From Shewanella mangrovi (lineage in GTDB: Bacteria > Pseudomonadota > Gammaproteobacteria > Enterobacterales > Shewanellaceae), in NCBI RefSeq assembly GCF_000753795.1, contig NZ_JPEO01000009.1:1-63438 (forward strand): DNA of 63,438 bases. The letters are read 5' to 3'. A model generated the notes under the pieces. That model was given only the letters and a program-made list of their open reading frames with translations, was not told the DNA's origin and did no database searches. A program made the translations under genes and the position numbers. Below are positions 1 through 9,734 of this stretch, piece by piece; positions within the stretch are counted from its first letter, which is position 1; each line of letters opens with the position of its first letter.

Positions 1-16
1 TGGACTGCGACACATT

Positions 17-92
<76 letters not shown>

Positions 93-190
93 TTGGTCGC
101 TTCACACTCATTTACCTGAGGTTTTCACCGCCATGTCCCTGAGTGCGAGGCGCATTCTATGCAGCAAGCCCAAATGTGTCAACGCATTTT

Positions 191-1600
191 TTAGGAATTT
201 ATTCTGCTTGCTACAAATTCAACCGCTTTGGATATTCTTTGCTCGCAGCGCGTTTTCCCAATGAGAAACAGTGTGATATCCAAAGATGGTGATTGGCCTG
301 CACCAGTAACCGCGACGCGCAGCGGCATCCCTACTTTGCCCATCCCCACTTCCAGCTCAGTAGCTGTTGCTTCAATGGCTTCATGGATAGCTTCAGGCGT
401 CCATTCAGTTAACGCCGCAACCTTCTGTTGAACCAACTTCAAAGGTTCCAAAGCAACACCACGTAGATGCTTCTTAGCAGCAGCTTCGTCGAAGCTTTCG
501 AAGTCTTCATAGAAGTAGCGACTAGCGGCCGCCAACTCTTTTAACGTTTTCGCACGTTCAGCTAATGCGGTAACAACATCTTTCAACGCTGGGCCATTAC
601 TGGTGTCGATGTGTTGATCTTTCATGTGCCATTCAAGATGAGACGCCACATATTCAGGATCTGCTGACTTAATATAGTGTTGGTTCAGCCACTGCAATTT
701 TTCGGTGTTAAAAGCCGATGCCGCTTTGTTGATATCGTCCAGTTTGAAGAATTGCACCATTTCTTCGATTGAGAAGATCTCTTGGTCACCATGAGACCAG
801 CCCAAACGGACCAAATAGTTCAGCAGAGCCTCTGGCAGATAACCGTCGTCACGGTATTGCATTACGCTTACCGCACCGTGACGTTTTGACAGTTTGGCAC
901 CATCATCACCCAAGATCATTGCCACGTGCGCGTATTCAGGAATTGGCGCGCCCAACGCTTTCAGAATATTGATCTGTTTTGGGGTGTTATTGATATGGTC
1001 TTCGCCACGGATAACGCAAGTGATGCCCATATCCCAGTCATCAACTACCACACAGAAGTTATAGGTAGGTGAACCGTCACTGCGGGCAATAATCAGATCA
1101 TCTAACTCTTCGTTAGAGATTTCGATACGGCCACGCACGTGATCATCAAATACGACGCTGCCATTGAGCGGGTTTTTAAAACGAATCACATATGGCTCGT
1201 CAGTATCACGCGGCGCATGATCACGGCAGCAGCCATCATATTTTTGGCGTTCGCCTTTTGCTGCTTGTTCTTCACGCAGCTTTTCCAAACGATCTTTTGA
1301 GCAATAACATTTATATGCAGTGCCCTCTTCCAGCATTTTGCCGATCAACTCTTTATAGCGATCGAAACGTTTGGTTTGATAGTACGGACCCTCATCCCAG
1401 TTCAGTCCTAACCATTCCATACCTTCCAGAATGGCATCCACTGCTTCCTGAGTAGAACGCTCAAGATCCGTGTCTTCAATACGCAATACAAACTCGCCGT
1501 TGTTAGCACGAGCGTGCAACCAAGAATAGAGAGCTGTGCGAGCACCGCCCACGTGAAGATAGCCGGTAGGGCTAGGAGCAAAACGCGTCTTGATGGTCAT
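191..1600 (-). CDS. gltX: Glutamyl-tRNA synthetase
   Basis: Class I aminoacyl-tRNA synthetase that charges tRNA-Glu with glutamate in the cytoplasm. At 469 aa it has the normal length of bacterial discriminating GltX. The HIGH-equivalent ([12 protein letters not shown]) lies at residues 8-19 and the KLSKRHG signature at 236-242. Cys98, Cys100 and Cys124/125 followed by His128 match the zinc-binding insert of the E. coli enzyme. The ATG at 1600 starts a protein that aligns from its first residues ([13 protein letters not shown]). The gene stands alone, with tRNA-Ala 98 nt downstream on the same strand. Confidence 0.97.
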   Translation of the reverse strand: MTIKTRFAPSPTGYLHVGGARTALYSWLHARANNGEFVLRIEDTDLERSTQEAVDAILEGMEWLGLNWDEGPYYQTKRFDRYKELIGKMLEEGTAYKCYCSKDRLEKLREEQAAKGERQKYDGCCRDHAPRDTDEPYVIRFKNPLNGSVVFDDHVRGRIEISNEELDDLIIARSDGSPTYNFCVVVDDWDMGITCVIRGEDHINNTPKQINILKALGAPIPEYAHVAMILGDDGAKLSKRHGAVSVMQYRDDGYLPEALLNYLVRLGWSHGDQEIFSIEEMVQFFKLDDINKAASAFNTEKLQWLNQHYIKSADPEYVASHLEWHMKDQHIDTSNGPALKDVVTALAERAKTLKELAAASRYFYEDFESFDEAAAKKHLRGVALEPLKLVQQKVAALTEWTPEAIHEAIEATATELEVGMGKVGMPLRVAVTGAGQSPSLDITLFLIGKTRCEQRISKAVEFVASRINS

Positions 1601-1742
1601 AATTGACTTTAAACCTTGAATTAATAAGAAGCCTACGTAGAGGCAAGTGATAAGGCGGATATTCTATCAGCCCTCGTACAAAAAGGGCAAAATTCCATAA
1701 CAACAAGATCAACATCACACTTCATTTCAACTCGCAAAGTCC

Positions 1743-1764
1743 AATGTGTGGTTTTCCACACATT
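1743..1764. promoter_or_regulatory. Perfect inverted repeat, candidate DctD upstream activator site
   Basis: AATGTGTGG-TTTT-CCACACATT is a perfect 9-bp inverted repeat centred about 120 bp upstream of the sigma-54 -24/-12 element before dctP. Enhancer-binding proteins of the NtrC class normally bind such dyads 80-200 bp upstream, and dctD itself lies at the end of this locus. Assignment to DctD is inferred. Confidence 0.5.
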
Positions 1765-1870
1765 CAGCAAATTGCCGTGATTCATTTCTCACACAATTCA
1801 CAAATGCATGTGATGGCCATCAAATAACCTACACTTTAATAACCAATGAGTTACATAACGTTAAACAAAT

Positions 1871-1886
1871 TGGCCTGTAACTTGCC
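1871..1886 (+). promoter_or_regulatory. Sigma-54 (RpoN) promoter of dctPQM
   Basis: TGGCCTG-TAAC-TTGCC has the -24 GG and -12 GC at the required 10-bp spacing and fits the TGGCACG-N4-TTGC consensus with two mismatches. It lies 107 bp before the dctP start and on the correct strand. A sigma-54 activator (DctD) is encoded downstream. Confidence 0.8.
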
Positions 1887-1992
1887 TTTAGTCGTTCAAC
1901 CATTGGGAAATTAAGTGGTTTTCCCGGGTGAGACACGTAGTGATGGGGCACGTGTCTATACAACTTAAAAAAGTGTCAGAAGGATTACCAAG

Positions 1993-3021
1993 ATGACTAT
2001 AAGAAATACCATGCACATCAGTTTATTTTCTCAACCACTGAAAACTTTCGCTATGGCAGCTTTCGCTGCTGGGGCAATGGCGACAAGTTTTCTCGCTGCA
2101 GCAGAACCTGTTGAAATTAAATTTTCACACGTTGTTGCAGAAAACACGCCGAAAGGCCAAACGGCGTTGAAATTCAAGGCACTGGTCGAAGAACGTTTAC
2201 CTGGCGAATATAAAGTCAGTGTGTTCCCTAACTCTCAGTTGTTTGGTGATAACAACGAATTAGCAGCCCTGCTACTCAACGACGTTCAGTTTGTAGCACC
2301 GTCTCTGTCTAAGTTCGAGCGTTACACCAAACGTTTGCAACTGTTCGATCTGCCATTCCTGTTCAAAGATATGGATGCAGTTGAAAAGTTCCAAATGAGT
2401 GATGCTGGTCAAGCGCTGCTGGGTTCAATGAAGCGTAAAGGCATTGTGGGGATGGGTTACCTGCATAACGGTATGAAGCAATTCTCAGCCAACGAACCGC
2501 TGAAACTGCCTACCGATGCCTCAGGTAAGAAATTCCGTGTAATGGCGTCTGACGTACTGGCAGCACAGTTTGATGCTGTTAATGCTATGGCCGTTAAAAA
2601 GCCGTTCTCTGAAGTGTTTACCCTGCTGCAAACCCGCGCGATTGATGGTCAAGAAAATACTTGGTCAAACATCTACTCGAAAAAATTCTACGAAGTTCAG
2701 TCCTACATTACTGAAAGTAATCACGGTGTATTGGATTACATGGTGGTGACCTCTGCCGCCTTCTGGAAAGGTCTGCCAGCAGACAAACGTAAAATCATCA
2801 AACAATGTATGGACGAAGCGTTGGCATACGGTAACAAGATTGCCTCTGACAAAAACGCGCAAGACCGTCAGCTGATCATCGACTCAGGTGAAAGCAAAGT
2901 GGTCGAACTGTCTGACAGCGAACGCCAAGCCTGGATTGATGCAATGAAGCCAGTATGGGGCAAGTTCGAAGATCAAATCGGTAAAGACATGATTGACGCT
3001 GCAGTCGCAGCTAATAAGTAA
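1993..3021 (+). CDS. dctP: TRAP C4-dicarboxylate transporter, periplasmic solute-binding subunit
   Basis: Extracytoplasmic binding protein that delivers C4-dicarboxylates (succinate, fumarate, malate) to the DctQM permease. 342 aa. An N-terminal signal peptide (about residues 15-37, ending near FLAAAEP) precedes the DctP/SBP_bac_7 fold (EIKFSHVVAENTPKG; RVMASDVLAAQFDAV; the conserved GQENTWSNI stretch). The ATG at 1993 has AGAAGGA about 8 nt upstream; M8 is an alternative. First gene of dctPQM, 59 nt before dctQ, behind the sigma-54 element at 1871-1886, so expression should depend on DctB/DctD. The dicarboxylate substrate is inferred from the associated DctBD genes. Confidence 0.93.
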   Translation: MTIRNTMHISLFSQPLKTFAMAAFAAGAMATSFLAAAEPVEIKFSHVVAENTPKGQTALKFKALVEERLPGEYKVSVFPNSQLFGDNNELAALLLNDVQFVAPSLSKFERYTKRLQLFDLPFLFKDMDAVEKFQMSDAGQALLGSMKRKGIVGMGYLHNGMKQFSANEPLKLPTDASGKKFRVMASDVLAAQFDAVNAMAVKKPFSEVFTLLQTRAIDGQENTWSNIYSKKFYEVQSYITESNHGVLDYMVVTSAAFWKGLPADKRKIIKQCMDEALAYGNKIASDKNAQDRQLIIDSGESKVVELSDSERQAWIDAMKPVWGKFEDQIGKDMIDAAVAANK

Positions 3022-3080
3022 AACTACAAAATGTCCGGGGGCATTAGTCCCCGTTTCCGACCGACTGGGGATCGATTGCT

Positions 3081-3722
3081 ATGTTTTCTCGTATTTTCGC
3101 TTATGTGGAAGAAGGGGTACTCAACCTCACTATCTCCCTCATGACCATATTGGTGTTCGTCGAGGTGGTTGCTCGCTTCTTCTTCAACACTGGCTTTCTA
3201 TGGATTCAGGAGCTGACGCTTACGCTAGCAGGCTGGTTTGTACTGTTTGGCATGTCCTACGGTGTCAAAGTAGGCGCGCACATAGGTGTAGATGCCTTTG
3301 TTACTAAACTGCCTAAGCAAGGCCGTAAATATGCGGCAGTGTTAGCTTGTGTTATCTGTCTCGCCTATTGCGGACTATTCCTGAAAGGTAGCTGGGACTA
3401 TCTGTCAGAAATGTACGCGGTCGGCATTCCAATGGAGGATATCCATTTTCCCAAGGCATTATTTGCTAATGTTGATCCCGACAAACTTTGGGACATATGG
3501 AAAATCGATATTGAAGATCCTGCCGTACCGCTATGGATGTCACAAAGCATCCTATTGATTGGCTTTTCTATGCTTACCTGGCGCTTTATCGAACTGATGA
3601 TCGCCATTCTGACCAACCGCTCTGTAGGCTTTGCATTCCATGATGAGGCCAAAGAGAGCATGCACCTCGCCGATGAAGCGAATGATGCTGACAACAATGA
3701 CCAGAACAAACAGGATCAGTAG
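3081..3722 (+). CDS. dctQ: TRAP transporter small permease subunit
   Basis: Small membrane subunit of the TRAP transporter, pairing DctM with the binding protein. 213 aa with four predicted transmembrane helices: roughly residues 15-35, 45-65, 85-105 and 150-170. The segment between helices 3 and 4 (about 115-150) is longer than usual, and an acidic C-terminal tail is rich in Asp/Asn (ADEANDADNNDQNK). It lies 59 nt after dctP and 8 nt before dctM, so co-transcription is very likely. The extended C-terminal tail is the only unusual feature. Confidence 0.92.
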   Translation: MFSRIFAYVEEGVLNLTISLMTILVFVEVVARFFFNTGFLWIQELTLTLAGWFVLFGMSYGVKVGAHIGVDAFVTKLPKQGRKYAAVLACVICLAYCGLFLKGSWDYLSEMYAVGIPMEDIHFPKALFANVDPDKLWDIWKIDIEDPAVPLWMSQSILLIGFSMLTWRFIELMIAILTNRSVGFAFHDEAKESMHLADEANDADNNDQNKQDQ

Positions 3723-3730
3723 GTAACGCC

Positions 3731-5125
3731 ATGACCATTGCCACACTCTTTATTGTTTTATTTTTCTGCATGATCCTTGGCATGCCCATCGCAATCGCGT
3801 TGGGGTTTTCCAGTATGTTGACGATCTTACTTTTTTCTAACGACTCTCTGGCGTCGATCGCATTGAAACTGTATGCGTCGGCATCTGAACACTACACACT
3901 ATTAGCGATTCCGTTCTTTATTTTGTCATCAGCATTCCTATCCACTGGTGGTGTTGCAAGACGGATCATTAACTTTGCCATGGACAGCGTAGGCCATATT
4001 AAAGGTGGTCTGGCTATGGCATCAGTAATGGCATGTATGCTATTTGCTGCTGTATCAGGTTCTTCGCCTGCGACCGTGGCAGCGATTGGCTCTATTGTTA
4101 TTGTCGGGATGGTAAAAGCCGGTTATCCGGAGAAATTTGCTGCGGGGGTTATTACCACCTCCGGTACCCTAGGAATTTTGATCCCGCCATCAATTGTGAT
4201 GCTGGTTTATGCTGCCGCGACTGAAGTCTCTGCTGCCAAAATGTTTATGGCGGGTTTGATCCCTGGGTTAATGATGGGCGGCTTGCTGATGCTGGCGATT
4301 TACATCACAGCTCGCATAAAAGGCCTACCTTCCAAACCATTTCCAGGGTTTAAACAACTCGGTATCTCTAGCGCCAAGGCGATTGGCGGATTGATGCTCA
4401 TTGTGATTGTGCTTGGTTCAATCTACGGCGGTATTGCCTCTCCTACCGAAGCAGCGGCTGTTGCCTGTGTTTACGCCTACTTTATTGCCGTATTTGGCTA
4501 CCGTGATATTGGTCCACTAAAGAACGTGGCTTGGCGTGAACCGGGAGAGCATCTTGGCAAAGCCATCGGCCGCAACTTATGGCATGTGGTACTGGGTTTC
4601 ATTAAAACTCCCGCCGATAAAGAAGTGCGTAACGTAGTACGCGATGGCGCCAAAGTCAGCATTATGCTGCTGTTTATTATTGCCAACGCCATGCTGTTTG
4701 CGCACGTACTGACAACAGAACGTATTCCACACACGATTGCTGAGACCATCGTGAGTTGGGGATTGCAACCTTGGGCATTCCTCATCATCGTCAACTTGCT
4801 GTTGTTAGCAGCGGGCAACTTTATGGAGCCTTCGGCGATTCTGCTGATTATGGCGCCGATTTTGTTCCCAATTGCGGTCAAATTAGGAATCGACCCTATC
4901 CATCTTGGTATTATCATGGTGGTGAACATGGAAATTGGGATGCTAACGCCGCCGGTCGGACTTAACCTATTTGTGACGGCCGGGATAACGGGCAAGAGTA
5001 TTGGCTGGGTCATTAAAGCGTGTGTACCTTGGCTGCTGTTGTTGCTGTTCTTCCTCGCATTAATTACCTACATTCCTGCTATTTCGCTGGCACTGCCAGA
5101 GCACCTCGATAGCCTGCGCGGATAA
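3731..5125 (+). CDS. dctM: TRAP transporter large permease subunit
   Basis: Ion-coupled transport subunit of the DctPQM system. 464 aa, very hydrophobic, with about 12 membrane segments. Family signatures are visible: GMPIAIALGFSS near the N-terminus, VSGSSPATVAAIG, GTLGILIPPSI, and late in the protein PVGLNLFV. A hydrophilic insert around residues 255-300 (REPGEHLGKAIGRN..KEVRNVV) enlarges a cytoplasmic loop relative to typical 425-430-aa DctM, as seen in other long DctM. Third gene of the operon, 8 nt after dctQ. A stem-loop follows at 5151-5175. Confidence 0.94.
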   Translation: MTIATLFIVLFFCMILGMPIAIALGFSSMLTILLFSNDSLASIALKLYASASEHYTLLAIPFFILSSAFLSTGGVARRIINFAMDSVGHIKGGLAMASVMACMLFAAVSGSSPATVAAIGSIVIVGMVKAGYPEKFAAGVITTSGTLGILIPPSIVMLVYAAATEVSAAKMFMAGLIPGLMMGGLLMLAIYITARIKGLPSKPFPGFKQLGISSAKAIGGLMLIVIVLGSIYGGIASPTEAAAVACVYAYFIAVFGYRDIGPLKNVAWREPGEHLGKAIGRNLWHVVLGFIKTPADKEVRNVVRDGAKVSIMLLFIIANAMLFAHVLTTERIPHTIAETIVSWGLQPWAFLIIVNLLLLAAGNFMEPSAILLIMAPILFPIAVKLGIDPIHLGIIMVVNMEIGMLTPPVGLNLFVTAGITGKSIGWVIKACVPWLLLLLFFLALITYIPAISLALPEHLDSLRG

Positions 5126-5150
5126 TAACTCTTGAAAAATCCGCAAGTTT

Positions 5151-5175
5151 CGGCGAGTCTAATTCAGACTCGCCG
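5151..5175 (+). terminator. dctM-dctB intercistronic stem-loop
   Basis: CGGCGAGTCT-AATTC-AGACTCGCCG is a perfect 10-bp GC-rich stem with a 5-nt loop, 25 nt after the dctM stop. Only a short AATTT follows, so it is more likely a partial terminator or an mRNA-stability element that uncouples the abundant transporter from its sensor. It also argues against the upstream TTG start for dctB, which would place the hairpin inside the coding sequence. Confidence 0.65.
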
Positions 5176-5197
5176 AATTTCAGGGCATCCTCTAGAT

Positions 5198-6985
5198 ATG
5201 CAACCACAGGCTTCTTTTCGTAAACGTCTGGGCATCACTTTGCTGATGCTGCTGGGATTGTGTGCGACATTAGCCATAACTTACTGGTATCACCTTGAGC
5301 AAGGTTTTGCTCGCATTCAGCCGTTAGCAAATCGTCAATTAACTGAAGTCATCAACTTCATTGACGGTGCCTTAATCCGCTACGAAAGTATTCCCCATGT
5401 GTTATCCACAAACCCTATGCTTGCCAGTGCCTTGGCGCATAGTGATAACAGTGATGAAATTCGGCATATCAACCGCTATTTTGAGGAGATCCAACATGTC
5501 ACTGAAGCGTCAGACATTTATCTGCTCAATAATCAAGGCGAGGCTATCGCCGCCAGTAACTGGCAAAAGCCCTACTCGTTTATCGGTCAGAATTATGCGT
5601 TTCGCCCCTACTACACTGAAGCCATTGCAGGCCGTTTGGGGAGCTACTATGCGGTAGGAACATCGTCAGATACTCGAGGCTTTTACTTTTCCTATCCAAT
5701 CGTTGAAAAAGGCAAAGTACTTGGCATCATCGTGGTAAAGGTCGATATCGCCGATATTGAAGAGCAGTTAACCGGACTTGCCAAAGCGGGCCAGTATGAA
5801 TTGGCGATCAGTGGTAACGACCAAGTCATCTTCCTCGCCAGTATGGCAAGTTGGCGGTTAAAATCGTTAATGCCGCTGACCTCAGCGGCGCAAGATGCTA
5901 TCTACCAAAGTCGCCGTTACGCTAATCGCATCATTACAGCATTGAGCATCAAACCACCCTATAACTCATTAAACGATGCTGAACGCTCGCTTTACCATAT
6001 CAGCCATGATGACGGTCACGAACAGTTTCTCGATACCAAAGGCAGCATGAGCAAAGCGGGCTGGGATGTGCATGTATTGACTCCGGTTAAGCCGCTATAT
6101 ACATCGCTGCCATTGACCATGTTGCTGTCTGCCAGCGTCTATATGTTATTGGCGCTAGGGTTATCTTTTAGCTTGGAAAGACGTAAAAATATGCGTCGCA
6201 TGCAACAGGCGCACAACCTATTAGAGTTACGCGTTAAAGAGCGAACTCAAGAACTCGAAAGCGCCAATACAAAGCTGCAAGAAACACAAGAAGAGTTGAT
6301 ACAGGCGGCAAAGCTTACGGTTATCGGCAGCTTGTCAGCAAGTATTAATCATGAGATTAATCAGCCGCTGGCCGCGCTACGAAGTTACGCCCAAAATACC
6401 CAAACCCTGCTGCAACGGGATATGCAAGATAAAGCCAAAGAAAATCTGAGCACCATTATCTCCTTGTCTGACCGTTTAGCAGAGATTGTGGCCCAATTTA
6501 AAAGCTTTACCCGCAAGAGTGAAGGCCAAGACAAGGCCAATTCATTAAACGACACGCTTGGTGAAGCGCTGACTATCGTCAATCCTGAAATTGAAAAACA
6601 GCGGATCAGCTTACACTTGGAACTGCCGGATCAGCCAGTACGCTTTTTTGGTGATAAAGTCCGTTTACAACAAGTGTTGGTTAATATTATCAGTAATGCT
6701 GTTGTTGCCATGCAGCAAGTTGATACGCGATTGCTCACCATTAGCGTCACACTGTCTGATAAGCTGCAGATCCAAATCAGGGACTCAGGTCCTGGGGTGA
6801 ATGAAAGTCAGATGGAAAAGATTTTTGAACCTTATTTCACCACCAGCCAACGACAAGGGCTCGGCTTGGGATTGTCCATCTCAAGGCGTATTATCGAATC
6901 GATGAACGGCACCATTACCGTCACCAACGCTGCTGAGGGTGGCGCCGAGTTTGTCATTTTACTGCCGTTATGTCCGGGAGAATAA
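5198..6985 (+). CDS. dctB: C4-dicarboxylate sensor histidine kinase DctB
   Basis: Membrane sensor kinase that detects periplasmic C4-dicarboxylates and phosphorylates DctD. 595 aa from the ATG at 5198. An in-frame TTG at 5132 would add 22 residues, but a strong hairpin (5151-5175) lies inside that extension, so the ATG is preferred. TM1 is near residues 13-31; a periplasmic double-Cache-type sensor follows (QGEAIAASNW..GRLGSYYAVG..GFYFSYPI); TM2 is near residues 300-325; then a coiled-coil linker. The HisKA box has His in SINHEINQPLAAL, and the ATPase has N (NIISNAVVA), DSGPGV and GLGLGLSI boxes. The gene ends 6 nt before dctD. Confidence 0.92.
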   Translation: MQPQASFRKRLGITLLMLLGLCATLAITYWYHLEQGFARIQPLANRQLTEVINFIDGALIRYESIPHVLSTNPMLASALAHSDNSDEIRHINRYFEEIQHVTEASDIYLLNNQGEAIAASNWQKPYSFIGQNYAFRPYYTEAIAGRLGSYYAVGTSSDTRGFYFSYPIVEKGKVLGIIVVKVDIADIEEQLTGLAKAGQYELAISGNDQVIFLASMASWRLKSLMPLTSAAQDAIYQSRRYANRIITALSIKPPYNSLNDAERSLYHISHDDGHEQFLDTKGSMSKAGWDVHVLTPVKPLYTSLPLTMLLSASVYMLLALGLSFSLERRKNMRRMQQAHNLLELRVKERTQELESANTKLQETQEELIQAAKLTVIGSLSASINHEINQPLAALRSYAQNTQTLLQRDMQDKAKENLSTIISLSDRLAEIVAQFKSFTRKSEGQDKANSLNDTLGEALTIVNPEIEKQRISLHLELPDQPVRFFGDKVRLQQVLVNIISNAVVAMQQVDTRLLTISVTLSDKLQIQIRDSGPGVNESQMEKIFEPYFTTSQRQGLGLGLSISRRIIESMNGTITVTNAAEGGAEFVILLPLCPGE

Positions 6986-6991
6986 CCAAGG

Positions 6992-8359
6992 ATGATCGAT
7001 AATCCATACACAGTACTGATCCTTGATGATGAGCCGCATATCGGCACAGTACTCACCCAATTGTTTGAATTGGAAAATATCGCCGCGAAAGCCAGCACCC
7101 AGCCCCAAGAAATTATTAAGCTCATCCAACCTAACTGGCCAGGCGTGGTCATCACTGACGTCAATATGCCAAGTACTGATGGCATTCGCGTGATGCAACA
7201 AATTCTGCAACGTGATCCCGATATTCCCGTGATCCTTATTACTGGCTTTGGTGATATCGCCATGGCCGTCAGCGCCGTTAAACAAGGCGCTTACGATTTT
7301 CTGGAAAAGCCGTTTAACAACGAACACATCCTAGATGTGGTCAAGCGAGCGTTAGAAAAACGCGCCCTCACCCTAGAAAATCGTTCGTTAAAACGAGAGT
7401 TAGAATCACAAAGCTCACCCGGACCACGTATCTTAGGTAACAGTCCGGGAATGCAGCAGATGCGCCATATCATTCATCAGGTGCTCGATACCCCGGCAGA
7501 TATTTTGATCGAAGGTGAAACGGGCACAGGTAAAGAACTGGTTGCGCGTTATCTGCATGATCACAGCCCCCGCGGCAATGCTAACTTTGTCGCTATCAAC
7601 TGTGGTGCTATTCCAGAGACCATTATTGAAAGTGAATTGTTCGGCGCCGAAGCGGGGGCATTTACTGGTGCAGACAAAACCCGCGTCGGTAAATTCGAAT
7701 TTGCCAACGGCGGTACCATCTTTCTCGATGAGATTGAAAGTACCCCAATGTCATTACAGGTGAAATTACTGCGCGTACTTGAAGACCGCAAAGTGGTACG
7801 CCTCGGCTCTAACAAAAGCATCGATTTAGATATTCGAGTTATTGCCGCGACTAAGGTGGATTTAAAGGCCTTGTGCGATCAGGGCGATTTCCGCCATGAC
7901 CTGTTCTACCGCTTAAATTTGGTGACAATTGCGATCCCGCCGTTGCGTGAACGTCGTGAAGATATTCCACTACTGTTTTTGCATTTTTCCCGCGTAGCGT
8001 CAGCGCGTTATCACAAGGAACTGATAGCGCTAGATAGTGAACATCGGGCGCGCCTGAGTACCTATGAGTGGCCGGGAAATGTGCGTGAACTGCGTAACCT
8101 CGCAGAGCGTTACGTACTGCTAGGCGAAGAGGCTGCGTTCTCTGGCGCCATCGCCAACAACGACAAGCTGCACAGTGGTATGTCACTCACGCAGCGGGTG
8201 GAGTTTTTTGAACGAGTGTTAATTGAAGATGCCCTTAGTCATAACAAAGGTTCAATCAAAAACACCATGGAGCAGCTAGAACTGCCCCGCAAAACACTGT
8301 ATGACAAAATGCGTAAATATGGTTTGGAACGCAAAGACTTCATCAACGACGAACTTTAA
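6992..8359 (+). CDS. dctD: Sigma-54-dependent response regulator DctD
   Basis: NtrC-class activator of the dctP promoter. 455 aa in three parts. The receiver (residues 5-120) has acidic pair DDE, phosphoacceptor Asp in VVITDVNMP and Lys in FLEKPF. The AAA+ sigma-54 domain (about 145-375) has Walker A GETGTGKE, the GAFTGA loop contacting sigma-54, Walker B GTIFLDEI, and arginine fingers near FRHDLFYRL. A C-terminal Fis-type helix-turn-helix ends GLERKDFI. It follows dctB by 6 nt and is convergent with the MFS gene. Likely targets are the dyad at 1743-1764 and the promoter at 1871-1886. Confidence 0.94.
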   Translation: MIDNPYTVLILDDEPHIGTVLTQLFELENIAAKASTQPQEIIKLIQPNWPGVVITDVNMPSTDGIRVMQQILQRDPDIPVILITGFGDIAMAVSAVKQGAYDFLEKPFNNEHILDVVKRALEKRALTLENRSLKRELESQSSPGPRILGNSPGMQQMRHIIHQVLDTPADILIEGETGTGKELVARYLHDHSPRGNANFVAINCGAIPETIIESELFGAEAGAFTGADKTRVGKFEFANGGTIFLDEIESTPMSLQVKLLRVLEDRKVVRLGSNKSIDLDIRVIAATKVDLKALCDQGDFRHDLFYRLNLVTIAIPPLRERREDIPLLFLHFSRVASARYHKELIALDSEHRARLSTYEWPGNVRELRNLAERYVLLGEEAAFSGAIANNDKLHSGMSLTQRVEFFERVLIEDALSHNKGSIKNTMEQLELPRKTLYDKMRKYGLERKDFINDEL

Positions 8360-8368
8360 CGTCTTCAA

Positions 8369-9604
8369 TTAACATACTGGATGCGGCAACATCGTCTGAC
8401 GTTGCCGATAGCCCAGACGCCAGACAAATACCGCTATCAGACTCAATAACATCATCGAACCACCAATCACTCCGGCCCAACCTGCACTGTGCCAAAACAT
8501 CATTAAGTAAGGTCCGCCAACTGCAGCGCCCAAATAGTAACAACACAGATAAAGTGACGTCGCTTTAGCTCGGTGGCTGGTTGCGCGCATGGCGACAAAA
8601 GAATTACAGCAACTGTGGGTCACGAAGAAACCACAACTTGAAAAGAGAAAGCCAATACAGATAGCGAATTCAGTATCAAACAAGGTCAGCAGCGAACCGA
8701 CGAACATCAGCAGCAGTGATAAACGAAACAAAGGTAATTGACCGTGTTTCATGATCCAACGCGCCGTAAAATAGGAGGCAATGGTCCCGCTGGAATAGCA
8801 CAGAAAAATCAGCGTAGCCTGAAAGCGACTCCACGCAAATGGCTCCGCCATCAAATGTAATTGAATAAAGCTATATTGATTCACCATCATCATAAACGTG
8901 ATACCGCCAATCAGATACGCAAGCCGCATCTGGCTGTCACGTAGATGGTGCATAAAACCGGCAATATCAGTAGAGAAGTTCAATTTTTCAGACCATGGCA
9001 ACTTTGTCCGCTCACGTTTAACGGCATCTCGGGTTTTCGGTAATAAATAGTGCGCGATACCAACGCAGATCACGCTAAAGCCAAAACAAGCCAGCATAGC
9101 GCTTTGCCAATCAAACAGCTGTGACATCGCACCGCCGAGAAGGCGCCCCACAATCCCCCCGACACTATTGGCAGTAATGTAAACAGCTGCGGCAGTTAGC
9201 ATCGTTTGTGGCTTCAGTTGTTCTTTGAAGTAAGCCATGGCAATTGCAGGTAATGACGCAAGCAAGACGCCCTGTAACAAGCGCACAAACAACAAGGTAC
9301 GAAAGTCATCGATAAAAACTAAAGGTAAGTTAGATAAGGCGAGCACCCACAGGCTAATCACGATGGGTCGGTGGCGCCCAATACGATCTGACACTACTGC
9401 ATAAATCAGTAGGCTAAGCGCCAGCGTAAAGCTTGTGACTGACAGCACGAGCGTTGAACGCGCACTCGATACCTGAAAATGTTCCGCTATCAGCGGCAAC
9501 ATTCCCTGCATCATATAAAGATTGATGTAAATCACCAGAGAGGCGATACATAGCGCCCAGATAAGCCGCAAATCGCGGACTTGACGCCTAGCTGTCATGT
9601 TCAT
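8369..9604 (-). CDS. MFS transporter, YnfM-like
   Basis: Major facilitator superfamily secondary transporter of the inner membrane. 411 aa and about 12 helices from the chosen ATG at 9604 (MNMTARRQV), which has AGGTTG upstream; the longer reading frame would run through the neighbouring LysR promoter and gene start. Visible signatures are the loop 2-3 motif SDRIGRHRP and a C-terminal half (GFFVTHSCCNSFVA..ATSLYLCCYYLG) that resembles E. coli YnfM closely. As in E. coli ynfL/ynfM, it is divergent from a LysR regulator. Substrate unknown; an exporter is likely from the family. Confidence 0.85.
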   Translation of the reverse strand: MNMTARRQVRDLRLIWALCIASLVIYINLYMMQGMLPLIAEHFQVSSARSTLVLSVTSFTLALSLLIYAVVSDRIGRHRPIVISLWVLALSNLPLVFIDDFRTLLFVRLLQGVLLASLPAIAMAYFKEQLKPQTMLTAAAVYITANSVGGIVGRLLGGAMSQLFDWQSAMLACFGFSVICVGIAHYLLPKTRDAVKRERTKLPWSEKLNFSTDIAGFMHHLRDSQMRLAYLIGGITFMMMVNQYSFIQLHLMAEPFAWSRFQATLIFLCYSSGTIASYFTARWIMKHGQLPLFRLSLLLMFVGSLLTLFDTEFAICIGFLFSSCGFFVTHSCCNSFVAMRATSHRAKATSLYLCCYYLGAAVGGPYLMMFWHSAGWAGVIGGSMMLLSLIAVFVWRLGYRQRQTMLPHPVC

Positions 9605-9734
9605 TAGCACAACCTGAAAAAGCATTAGGTGTAAAGCATAGCAGCGAATAAAACATAACAATAATAGATAAAAAATATCAAAATGATTGATTTTTGTTAT
9701 AGTTAATTTTTCGATGAAAAAGAAGAGGTTCGAG

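Larger units (their letters stand above)
1601..1992. other. gltX-dctP divergent intergenic region
   Basis: No gene is seen here. The region holds the gltX promoter side and the dctP control region: a perfect 9-bp inverted repeat (1743-1764), a weak CRP-like site (TGTGA at 1809-1813, TCAAA at 1820-1824) and a sigma-54 -24/-12 element (1871-1886). These are consistent with DctB/DctD-type control of C4-dicarboxylate uptake. Confidence 0.7.

Noticed and set aside
4498..5013. 171-aa minus-strand frame in dctM
   Set aside because: Antisense shadow of dctM with no ribosome-binding site or homology pattern.
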